Assembly: GCA_040756995.1 (NCBI GenBank)
Contig: JBFLYK010000085.1
Coordinates: forward strand, 1-21,220
Reading direction: 5' to 3'
DNA: 21,220 bases
Source of the DNA: BP-133 sp040756995
Lineage (GTDB): Bacteria > Actinomycetota > Acidimicrobiia > IMCC26256 > BP-133
The translations under genes and the position numbers were made by a program. Below, piece after piece: positions 14,090-20,886 of this stretch (positions are counted from its first letter, which is position 1; each line of letters starts with the position of its first letter). Below the pieces are notes generated by a model. The model saw nothing but the letters and a program-made list of their open reading frames with translations, ran no database searches and was not told where the DNA came from.

Positions 14090-14235
14090 GTGACCAGAAC
14101 CAGACCGGGAAGCGCTACACCTGTCCGACCTGCGGCACCGCCGTCATCTGCGTGAAGAAGGGCGAAGGCCGGTTCACGTGCCACGGCGCGCCGATGGAGC
14201 TGGTCACGGCCAAGCCGCTGCCGTCGAGTGATTGA
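14086..14235 (+). CDS. Desulforedoxin/zinc-ribbon-like mini-protein, Cys3His variant
   Basis: This 49-aa protein has C13-x2-C16-x15-C32-H33 and the ending CHGAPM, the spacing of the 11590-11748 product except that the fourth Cys is His. An extra Cys22 lies between the pairs. The change from Cys4 to Cys3His would favour zinc or alter an iron site. It starts at ATG 14086, overlapping the CaiB fusion stop by 4 bp, and its end overlaps the SDR start by 8 bp, so it is embedded in the operon and translationally coupled on both sides. Functional link to the fusion is inferred from position alone. Confidence 0.8.
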   Translation: MSDQNQTGKRYTCPTCGTAVICVKKGEGRFTCHGAPMELVTAKPLPSSD

Positions 14236-14983
14236 CGGCACCGTCTCCCTCGTCACCGGGGGGAACAGCGGCATCGGGCTCGGCATGGTCCGGGGCCTCG
14301 TGGCCGCCGGCGCCGACGTGGTGATCTGGGGCACGAACGAGGAGAAGAACGAGCGGGCGGTCGCCGAGCTGCGGGCCCCGGGCCGCCGGGTGGTGGCCTT
14401 CCGCTGCGACGTGTCGGACGAGAAGCAGGTCGTCGCCACCTTCGCCGCCACCCTCGAGGAGATGGGCAAGATCGACAGCGTCTTCGCCAACGCCGGGATC
14501 GGCGGCGTGCGGACCCGCCCGTTCACCGAGATGACCCTCGACGAATGGCGGTCGATGATGGTGGTGAACCTCGAGGGCGCGTTCCTCACCCTGCGGGAAG
14601 GGGCGAGGCATCTCGTCGATCGGGGTGAAGGCGGAGCGCTGATCGGAGTGTCGTCGACCTCGGCCATCCACGGCGCGCCCCGCAACCAGCACTACGCGGC
14701 GGCCAAGACGGCGTTGCTGGCCGTCATGCGGGGCCTGGCCGTGGAACTGGCCCGGTACGGCATCCGGTGTAACGCGCTCGTCCCCGGCTGGACCGAGACG
14801 CCCATGACCGAGAAGAGCCGGACGCACGAGAAGTTCCTGGCCAACACCACGGCCCGCACCCCGGTTCGACGGTGGGGGACGCCCGACGACTTCGGGGCGG
14901 TGGCGGCGTTCCTGGCCGACCCGGCGCAGGTGTTCCACACCGGCGACACGATCGTGGTCGACGGCGGATACACCGTATTCTGA
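14228..14983 (+). CDS. Short-chain dehydrogenase/reductase (SDR B)
   Basis: This 251-aa classical SDR has the dinucleotide-binding motif TGGNSGIG (10-17), NAG (88-90), and catalytic Ser143, Tyr156 and Lys160 (HYAAAK). The residue after the second strand is not acidic (WGTNEEKN), so NADP may be preferred, though this is uncertain. It would oxidise an alcohol or reduce a ketone, perhaps a hydroxyacyl-CoA. GTG 14228 begins a normal SDR N-terminus and overlaps the mini-protein gene by 8 bp. The next gene, a ligase, follows after a 34-bp gap. Confidence 0.94.
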   Translation: MIDGTVSLVTGGNSGIGLGMVRGLVAAGADVVIWGTNEEKNERAVAELRAPGRRVVAFRCDVSDEKQVVATFAATLEEMGKIDSVFANAGIGGVRTRPFTEMTLDEWRSMMVVNLEGAFLTLREGARHLVDRGEGGALIGVSSTSAIHGAPRNQHYAAAKTALLAVMRGLAVELARYGIRCNALVPGWTETPMTEKSRTHEKFLANTTARTPVRRWGTPDDFGAVAAFLADPAQVFHTGDTIVVDGGYTVF

Positions 14984-15017
14984 GCGCCGCTCTCAGCCCG
15001 CCACAGGAGGCCGGTTC

Positions 15018-16511
15018 TTGAACATCGGGATGCTGCTGGAGATGGCCGCCGACGGCATGGGCGACCGCGTCGCCGTCGGACGGGCCACGGGCGGCACGAC
15101 CTACGCCGGGCTGCTCGATGACGCCCGGCGGCTGGCCGGGCTGCTGCAGGCGTCGGGCGTCGAGCGGCTCGTCCTGGTCGACGTCAACTCCGACGCCGTC
15201 CCGACCCTCCTGTTCGGCGCCGTCCTGGCCGGCATCCCCTTCGTCCCGCTCAACTACCGGCTGGCCGACGATCAGCTGGCCCTGCTGCTGGACCGGACGG
15301 CCCCGGCGCTGGCCGTGGTCGAGGCGGCCGTGCCCGGCCGGGTCGGTCGGAGAGACGGCATCGAGTACGTCGGTGCCGGCGAGCTGCGGGCCCGCCTGCC
15401 CGACACGGCGCCGGCGGCCGGCGACACCGCCGATCCCGACGGCATCGCCGTCCTCCTCTTCACCAGCGGCACGACCGGCGACCCCAAGGCCGCCGTCCTG
15501 CGCCACCGCCACCTGACGTCGTACGTGCTGTCCACCGTCGAGTTCATGGGGGCCGACCCTCACCACGCCGGCCTGGTCAGCGTGCCGCCGTACCACGTGG
15601 CCGGCATGGCCACGATCCTGACCGGCGTCTACGGCGGCCGCCGCCTGCTCTACCTGCCGGCCTTCGATCCGGCCGCCTGGGTCGACCTGGCCCGGGACGA
15701 GGCCGTCACCCACGCCATGGTCGTCCCCACGATGCTGGGCCGGATCCTCGACGTGCTCGAGGAGCGGGCGGAGTCGCTCCCGTCGCTGGTGCACCTGGCC
15801 TACGGCGGCGGCCGCATGCCGGTACCGGTCATCGAGCGGGCGCTGACGTTGCTGCCCCACGTCGGATTGGTCAACGCCTACGGGCTCACCGAGACCAGCT
15901 CCACCGTGTCGGTGCTCAGCCCCGAGGATCACCGGACGGCCTTCGCCAGCGACGACCCGGCGGTGCGGGCCCGGCTGGGCTCCGTCGGCCGCCCGCTGCC
16001 GTCGCTGGAGGTCGAGATCCGCGACCCGTACGGGAAGCCGCTCCCGCCGGGGGAGCGGGGCGAGATCTACGTGCGGGGCGAGCAGGTGGCGGGGGAGTAC
16101 CTCGGCAAGGGCGGGGTCCTCACCGACGACGGCTGGTTCCCGACCAACGACGGCGGGTGGCTGGACGAGGCGGGGTACCTGTTCGTCGAGGGCCGCCTCG
16201 ACGACGTGATCGTCCGCGGCGGCGAGAACATCTCGCCCGGCGAGGTGGAGGACGTGCTGCTCGAGCACCCGGCGGTGGCCGAGGCCGGGGTGGTCGGCGT
16301 CCCCGACGACGAGTGGGGGGAGACGGTGGCCGCCGCGGTGGTGCTGAACCAGGGGGTCGAGGCGACCGCCGAAGAGCTGGCCGATTGGGTCCGGGAACGG
16401 CTGCGCTCGGCGCGCACGCCGACGCTCATCGAGTTCCGCTCAGCGCTGCCTTACAACGAGACCGGCAAGCTGCTCCGCAGGGTGCTCAAGGCCGAGCTCG
16501 CTTCCGGCTGA
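15018..16511 (+). CDS. AMP-binding acyl-CoA synthetase/ligase (ANL superfamily)
   Basis: This 497-aa enzyme is predicted to activate a carboxylic acid to an acyl-AMP and then a CoA thioester. The P-loop-like motif LLFTSGTTGDPK is at 146-157, with AYGLTETSS in the middle. The usual TGD motif reads TND within GWFPTNDGGW, retaining the Asp. The hinge region GRLDDVIVRGGENI and the catalytic Lys484 in NETGKLL close the protein. TTG 15018 is supported by AGGAGG with a 7-nt gap. It is the last gene of the middle operon and supplies a plausible acyl-CoA for the CoA-transferase fusion. It could act on aromatic, fatty or terpenoid acids. Confidence 0.95.
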   Translation: MNIGMLLEMAADGMGDRVAVGRATGGTTYAGLLDDARRLAGLLQASGVERLVLVDVNSDAVPTLLFGAVLAGIPFVPLNYRLADDQLALLLDRTAPALAVVEAAVPGRVGRRDGIEYVGAGELRARLPDTAPAAGDTADPDGIAVLLFTSGTTGDPKAAVLRHRHLTSYVLSTVEFMGADPHHAGLVSVPPYHVAGMATILTGVYGGRRLLYLPAFDPAAWVDLARDEAVTHAMVVPTMLGRILDVLEERAESLPSLVHLAYGGGRMPVPVIERALTLLPHVGLVNAYGLTETSSTVSVLSPEDHRTAFASDDPAVRARLGSVGRPLPSLEVEIRDPYGKPLPPGERGEIYVRGEQVAGEYLGKGGVLTDDGWFPTNDGGWLDEAGYLFVEGRLDDVIVRGGENISPGEVEDVLLEHPAVAEAGVVGVPDDEWGETVAAAVVLNQGVEATAEELADWVRERLRSARTPTLIEFRSALPYNETGKLLRRVLKAELASG

Positions 16512-16522
16512 GATTCGTCAGA

Positions 16523-16536
16523 ATCCTGGATGCACG
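16523..16536. promoter_or_regulatory. Upstream operator site of the right operon (ATCCWGGATGCACG)
   Basis: ATCCTGGATGCACG lies just upstream of the -35 box. Its core ATCC-T-GGAT is an inverted repeat, and the site recurs as ATCCAGGATGCACG at 16580-16593, 57 bp downstream. GntR/FadR-type regulators bind short palindromes of this kind. Confidence 0.6.
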
Positions 16537-16540
16537 ATCA

Positions 16541-16570
16541 TTGACAGTGGCCTCGCGGCCTTCCTAGCAT
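16541..16570 (+). promoter_or_regulatory. Promoter of the right operon
   Basis: TTGACA (16541-16546), a perfect -35 box, is followed after 18 bp by TAGCAT (16565-16570). Transcription would start near 16577, at the edge of the downstream operator, leaving about 47 nt before ATG 16624. Confidence 0.65.
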
Positions 16571-16579
16571 GCAACGAGT

Positions 16580-16593
16580 ATCCAGGATGCACG
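16580..16593. promoter_or_regulatory. Downstream operator site of the right operon (ATCCWGGATGCACG)
   Basis: ATCCAGGATGCACG covers the expected start of transcription. A repressor bound here and at 16523-16536 would bracket the promoter. The GntR gene at 20149 in the same operon is the likely binder, implying autoregulation by feedback. Confidence 0.62.
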
Positions 16594-16623
16594 TTCGGCT
16601 GGTGGTTCGGGGGAGGCGCCGGG

Positions 16624-16830
16624 ATGAAGGTGCTCATCGACGACGGCCGCTGCCAGGGGCATGGGCGCTGCTGGTCGACCGAGCCGCAATTGTTCGAACC
16701 CAGGGATGACGAGGGCCGCTCGGCCGTCCTCGGGGGCGAGGACCAGCCCGACGACCCTGATCTCCTGACCCGGGCCATGCGGGCGGCTGAGGCCTGCCCG
16801 GAGCGGGCCATCACCGTCGTCAGCGACTGA
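16624..16830 (+). CDS. 3Fe-4S ferredoxin of the P450-partner type
   Basis: This 68-aa acidic ferredoxin has C10-x2-H13-x2-C16 and a distant C58-P, the CxxHxxC...CP pattern of actinobacterial ferredoxins found beside P450s. The His at the position of the missing second cysteine is typical for a 3Fe-4S cluster. It would pass electrons to the P450 encoded 18 bp downstream, and perhaps to P450s A and B. A ferredoxin reductase is not in the window. ATG 16624 follows GGGAGG. It is the first gene of the right operon. Confidence 0.94.
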   Translation: MKVLIDDGRCQGHGRCWSTEPQLFEPRDDEGRSAVLGGEDQPDDPDLLTRAMRAAEACPERAITVVSD

Positions 16831-16848
16831 GCACACCAAGGGAGCCTC

Positions 16849-18075
16849 ATGGCCGAAGGCGCCGTACAGAAGTACAGCGAGTACGACCACCACGACCCCT
16901 CGATCACGCTGGAGAACGTCCACGAGTCGTGGGACAACCTGCGCAGCCAGTGCCCCGTCGGCCGCAGCGACGCCTACGGCGGCATGTGGGTGGTGACGGG
17001 TTTCCCCGAGGCGAACGAGATCTTCCACAAGCCGGAGATCTTCTCCTCGACGCCGTTGATCATCCCGCCCTTCCCCCAGGCGATGAAGATGATCCCGGTC
17101 GAGATCGACCCGCCCGACCACGCCCGCTACCGGGCCCTGGTGGCCGCGCCGTTCTCGCCCCGGCGGGCCGAGCGCTATGAGGAGCCCCTGCGGGTCATCG
17201 TCAACCAGCTGATCGACGAGTTCATCGAGCTCGGTGAGTGCGACATCTATCAGACGCTGGCCATCCCGTTCCCCACGCTGATGGGGACGACGATGCTGGG
17301 CCTGCCGAACGCCGACGCCGTCAAGTTCGAGGAGTGGACGCACAAGATCATCCACATGTCGGCCACCGACATGGAGGTGGCGGGCGAGGCCGTCATCGAG
17401 CTCTACACCTACTTCTACGCGCTGCTGGAAGAGCGGCGGGCCAACCCGACGGACGACGTCATGTCCCTCCTGGCCGCCGCCGAAGTGGACGGCGTGAAGC
17501 TCACCGACGAGGAGCTGATGGGCTTCTGCCTGCTGCTGCTCATCGCCAGCATCGACACCTCGCAGAAGGTCATCGGGTCGATTCTGTGGCAGCTGGCCAC
17601 CGAGCCGGACCTCCGCCACTGGATCCGGGCCAACCCGGAGAAGACGGCGACGGTGGTGGAGGAGTTCCTGCGCTACTGGGCGCCGGTCCAGCCGGCCCGG
17701 CGGGCGGTGGTCGACACCGAGGTCAACGGCTTCCAGTTCAAGGCCGAGGACCAGCTCTTCGTGCTCCTCGGGGCGGCCAACCTCGACGAGCGGGAGTTTC
17801 CCGACGCCGCCAAGTTCGATCCGGAGCGCACGCCCAACCGCCACCTGGCCTTCGGGACGAGCATCCACCGCTGCCTCGGCTCGCACATCGCCCGCATCGA
17901 GCTGCGGGTGATGCTCGAAGAGCTGCTGCGGCGCATCCCCGACTTCGAGCTGCAGCCGGGGGCCACGGCGGAGTGGTCGAAGGGACAGGTCCAGGGCGTG
18001 GTCCGGGTGCCGATCCAGTACCCGCCCGGGAAGCGTGAATCAGCCGACCGGCTCGAACGGGCCGTGGCCTCCTAG
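16849..18075 (+). CDS. Cytochrome P450 (P450 C), altered heme-loop motif
   Basis: This 408-aa P450 is co-transcribed with the ferredoxin. The C-helix DPPDHARYR (87-95) and ExxR in EEFLR (271-275) are canonical. The I-helix motif reads ASIDTS (233-238), with Ser for the usual Gly. The heme loop is FGTSIHRCLG (335-344), Cys342 as ligand, with Ser338 replacing the second Gly of FGxGxHxCxG. Both changes are conservative in size but uncommon. The protein is otherwise full length and should be active. AAGGGAG precedes ATG 16849. The SCP2 gene follows after 15 bp, hinting that a lipid-like substrate is delivered to this enzyme. Confidence 0.95.
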   Translation: MAEGAVQKYSEYDHHDPSITLENVHESWDNLRSQCPVGRSDAYGGMWVVTGFPEANEIFHKPEIFSSTPLIIPPFPQAMKMIPVEIDPPDHARYRALVAAPFSPRRAERYEEPLRVIVNQLIDEFIELGECDIYQTLAIPFPTLMGTTMLGLPNADAVKFEEWTHKIIHMSATDMEVAGEAVIELYTYFYALLEERRANPTDDVMSLLAAAEVDGVKLTDEELMGFCLLLLIASIDTSQKVIGSILWQLATEPDLRHWIRANPEKTATVVEEFLRYWAPVQPARRAVVDTEVNGFQFKAEDQLFVLLGAANLDEREFPDAAKFDPERTPNRHLAFGTSIHRCLGSHIARIELRVMLEELLRRIPDFELQPGATAEWSKGQVQGVVRVPIQYPPGKRESADRLERAVAS

Positions 18076-18090
18076 GAGAAAGGCGACATC

Positions 18091-18498
18091 GTGGGCGCAT
18101 ACAAGAGTGCCGAAGATCTCTACAAGTACATGGGGCAGATCTTCGCTCTCGCCTTCGAGACCGAGGGCCTGAAGGACAAGCTCAACGCCACCGGAGTGGC
18201 GCTCAAGCTGAACCTCACCGACCCCGACTCGGTGATCGCCGTCGACTTCGGCCGGGGCATCGTCCAGTTCGGCTCCGACATCGACATGGACGTCCAGGTC
18301 GACCTCGAGATGTCGGCCGACAACGCCCACAAGTTCTGGCTGGGGAAGCTCAACGTGCCGCTGGCGATCGCCAAGCGCGACATCAAGGTCCACGGCTCGG
18401 TGCAGAAGGTGCTGAAGCTGGCGCCGCTGATGCAGCCGCTGCATGAGAAGTACCACCAGATCCTGAAGGACGCCGGGCTCGAAGAGATGATCGGCTGA
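18091..18498 (+). CDS. SCP2 sterol-carrier-like protein (copy B)
   Basis: This 135-aa SCP2-type lipid-binding protein is a paralogue of the 5198-5611 product. Shared features are an N-terminal helix with DLYKYMGQ/ELYKILGG, the strand after a DPD turn (LTDPDSVIAVDF), and the MSADNAHKFWLGK turn followed by an amphipathic C-terminal segment. It has no signal peptide or membrane segment and should be cytoplasmic. GTG 18091 is preceded by AGGAGAAAGG. It sits between P450 C and an SDR with gaps of 15 bp on both sides, which supports a role in holding a hydrophobic substrate or acyl-CoA for these enzymes. Confidence 0.83.
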   Translation: MGAYKSAEDLYKYMGQIFALAFETEGLKDKLNATGVALKLNLTDPDSVIAVDFGRGIVQFGSDIDMDVQVDLEMSADNAHKFWLGKLNVPLAIAKRDIKVHGSVQKVLKLAPLMQPLHEKYHQILKDAGLEEMIG

Positions 18499-18513
18499 GG
18501 GGAGGCGATTCGC

Positions 18514-19278
18514 ATGGGACGACTCGACGACAAGGTCTGCCTCATCAGCGGCGGAGCCCGCGGCCTGGGGGCGGCGACGGCGGAGGCGATGGTGGCGGAA
18601 GGCGCCACCGTCGTCATCGGCGACATCCGGCCGGGCGAGGGCAAGGCCCTGGCCGACCAGCTCGGTGACAAGGCGTCGTTCGCCGAACTCGACGTCATCA
18701 ACGAGGAGGCGTGGAGCACCGTCGTGGCCGACGTCGTGGGCACCCACGGCCGGCTCGACGTTCTGGTCAACTGCGCCGGCATCCTCACCATCGCCCCGCT
18801 GGTCACCAGCACGCTGGCCGACTTCCAGAAGGTCACGGCCGTGAACCAGTACGGCGTGTACCTCGGGATGCGGGCCGCCCTGTCGCCGATGCTGGCCGCC
18901 CAGAAGGGCTCCATCGTCAACATCTCGTCGATCGACGGGGTGAGCGGCATGCCGGGCATGGCGCTCTACTCGGCCACGAAGCACGCGGTGATCGGCCTCA
19001 CCCGGTCGGTGGCCCAGGAGGTGGCGGCCCTCGGCATCCGGGTCAACGCCGTGTGCCCCGGGCTCATGCCCACGCCGATGGTCCTGGAGGCCGATCTCAG
19101 CGCCCTCGGCGACGTCGACCTCGGCGCCATCGTCAACCAGATCCCGATGAAGCGCCCGTCCGACGTCGCGGAGGTGGCCAAGACGGTGGTCTTCCTGGCC
19201 TCCGACGACGCCTCCTACATCACCGGCGCCGAGCTGCTGGTCGACGGCGGCTGGCACGCCGGTCACGTGGCGGGCTGA
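18514..19278 (+). CDS. Short-chain dehydrogenase/reductase (SDR C)
   Basis: This 254-aa classical SDR has SGGARGLG (12-19) for dinucleotide binding, NCAG (86-89), Asn111, and catalytic Ser139, Tyr152 and Lys156 (YSATK). Asp37 at the end of the second strand indicates NAD rather than NADP. It resembles 3-alpha/20-beta-hydroxysteroid-dehydrogenase-like and 3-oxoacyl reductase-like SDRs, but substrates cannot be told apart by sequence. GGGGAGG precedes ATG 18514. The LLM gene begins 1 bp after its stop. It probably oxidises the alcohol made by P450 C. Confidence 0.95.
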   Translation: MGRLDDKVCLISGGARGLGAATAEAMVAEGATVVIGDIRPGEGKALADQLGDKASFAELDVINEEAWSTVVADVVGTHGRLDVLVNCAGILTIAPLVTSTLADFQKVTAVNQYGVYLGMRAALSPMLAAQKGSIVNISSIDGVSGMPGMALYSATKHAVIGLTRSVAQEVAALGIRVNAVCPGLMPTPMVLEADLSALGDVDLGAIVNQIPMKRPSDVAEVAKTVVFLASDDASYITGAELLVDGGWHAGHVAG

Positions 19279-19279
19279 G

Positions 19280-20152
19280 ATGGACGTCGGCATCGAACTG
19301 CTCTTCGACGGATCGCCCGGCAACTCCATCACCGACGCCGGCGGCTACGCCAAGGCGTTGGAGGACATGGGCTTCGCCAGTCTCTGGCTGCCCGACCACG
19401 TCGTGGTCTTCGAGGAGTACGCCCCCAACTACAGCTACAGCCCGGACGGGCTTCCGCCCTACGGCCCCCGTCAGGGCTGGTTCGACCCGCTCTTCAGCCT
19501 GGCGGCCATGGCCGCCACCACGGAGCGCATCCGGCTGGGGACCAACATCCTCATCCTTCCGGAGCGCAACCCCGTCGTGCTGGCCAAAGAGGTCACGGCG
19601 CTCGACCATCTCTCCGGAGGCCGCATCAGCCTCGGGGTCGGGCTCGGCTGGTCGCCCGAGGAGTTCGCCGCCGTGGGCGTCCCGTTCGAGAACCGCGGCG
19701 CCCGCTGCGACGACTACATCAAGGCCATGACCTGCCTGTGGACGGATGAGGTCGCCACCTACGACGGCGAGTTCGTCTCGTTCACCGGTGCGGTGCAACT
19801 GCCGAAGCCCGTCCAGTCACCCCGGCCGCCGATCATCATCGGAGGCCAGACCCCGGCCGCCCTGCGCCGGGCCGCGACACTGGGCGACGGTTGGAGCAGC
19901 TGGATGCTTCCGACCGACGCCATCGCCGAGACTCTCACCGGCCTGGACGCCGAGTGCGAGAAGGCCGGCCGCGACCCGGCGAGTGTGCGCCGGATCCACA
20001 CGACCTTCTATCCCGGCCCCGACGGCTTCGCCCAGTTGCTGGAACTGGGCCAGAAGAACGGTGTGGACGAGGTGATCGTCGTCCCCTGGGTTCCCGACCG
20101 GGATCCGTTCGAGGTGCTGGCCGAGATCGCCAAGATCGGAGCCCAGTTTTGA
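19280..20152 (+). CDS. LLM-class F420-dependent oxidoreductase-like protein (copy C)
   Basis: This 290-aa luciferase-like protein is shorter than copy A and closer to the F420-dependent LLM group. Typical segments are the N-terminal MDVGIELLFDG, SLWLPDHVVV, the ERIRLGTNILILPERNP strand, and LSGGRISLGVGLGWSPEEF, with PPIIIGGQTPAALRRAA near residue 185. The cofactor assignment is tentative. It lies 1 bp after SDR C and its stop overlaps the TTG start of the GntR gene, so it is in the same operon. It may perform an oxidation, such as Baeyer-Villiger type, or a hydride transfer on the product of the SDR, which is speculative. Confidence 0.92.
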   Translation: MDVGIELLFDGSPGNSITDAGGYAKALEDMGFASLWLPDHVVVFEEYAPNYSYSPDGLPPYGPRQGWFDPLFSLAAMAATTERIRLGTNILILPERNPVVLAKEVTALDHLSGGRISLGVGLGWSPEEFAAVGVPFENRGARCDDYIKAMTCLWTDEVATYDGEFVSFTGAVQLPKPVQSPRPPIIIGGQTPAALRRAATLGDGWSSWMLPTDAIAETLTGLDAECEKAGRDPASVRRIHTTFYPGPDGFAQLLELGQKNGVDEVIVVPWVPDRDPFEVLAEIAKIGAQF

Positions 20153-20886
20153 GTGAACGCGAGATCTTCGTCGACGGTGAAATCGACCTGCGGTCCGTCG
20201 GCCGCCGGCGGCTCGTCGACGACGTCATCTCGCACCTGCGGCAGCTGATCCTCGATCAGGAGCTGCCACCGGGAACCGCTCTGCTGCAAACGGAGCTGGC
20301 CGAGAAGCTCGGCGTCAGCCGCACACCGCTGCGCGAGGCGTTCCGGATCCTGGAGCGGGAAGGCCTCGTCAAGGTGGCCAACGGCAACCGGACCATCGAA
20401 GTCGCCCGTTTCGGCGCCGACGAACTCCGCGATCTCTACGAGGTGCGCGAGGTCATCGACGGCCTCGCCGCCCGGCTGCTGGCCCGCAAGGGCCTGACCG
20501 ATGAACTGGACGAGGAGCTGCGCAATCTCCTGGTGGAGATGGACAGTACCGCCGAGCCGTTCCAGCCGTCGCGCTGGTTCCAGGCCCACCTCGGTTTCCA
20601 CGTCCGCATCGCCACGTGCTGCGGGAACTCGCAGCTGCACACGATGCTCAACCTCATCCGCATGACCACGCTGTCGCTGCACGAGCCCCTGCACGACAAG
20701 GCCGAGTTCGAACCCGGACCGCTGGCCGACATCCTGCGGGTGGCGCAGGAGCAGCACTACGCGATCTACGAGTCGATCCGCAAGGGTGACGAGCGATCGG
20801 CCGAGTCACACGCCCGGCGTCACATCCGGGCGACGCTGCATTCGAATTTGATTGAGCAAGCCACAAGGGGGACCGGACATGACTGA
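20149..20886 (+). CDS. GntR-family regulator, FadR/FCD type
   Basis: This 245-aa regulator has an N-terminal winged helix (about residues 20-85) with LAEKLGVSRTPLREAFRILEREGLV, a hallmark of GntR proteins, and a helical FCD ligand domain (about 95-235). Candidate FCD metal ligands are Asp104, His151, His203 and His225, so a carboxylate-type effector bound through metal is plausible. TTG 20149, overlapping the LLM stop as TTGA and with GGAG 7 nt upstream, is the only suitable start; a GTG at 20153 is out of frame. Its 3' end overlaps the lipoprotein start by 8 bp. It probably represses its own operon through the two sites at 16523 and 16580. Confidence 0.93.
   Translation: MSEREIFVDGEIDLRSVGRRRLVDDVISHLRQLILDQELPPGTALLQTELAEKLGVSRTPLREAFRILEREGLVKVANGNRTIEVARFGADELRDLYEVREVIDGLAARLLARKGLTDELDEELRNLLVEMDSTAEPFQPSRWFQAHLGFHVRIATCCGNSQLHTMLNLIRMTTLSLHEPLHDKAEFEPGPLADILRVAQEQHYAIYESIRKGDERSAESHARRHIRATLHSNLIEQATRGTGHD

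Noticed and set aside
14980..14996. Possible hairpin CTGAG/CTCAG after SDR B as a terminator
   Set aside because: It has a short stem and no T-run, and it lies before a co-directional ligase gene with a strong ribosome binding site.
14724..16268. 514-codon minus-strand open frame opposite the SDR and ligase genes
   Set aside because: It is a shadow of two well-supported genes and has no family motif.
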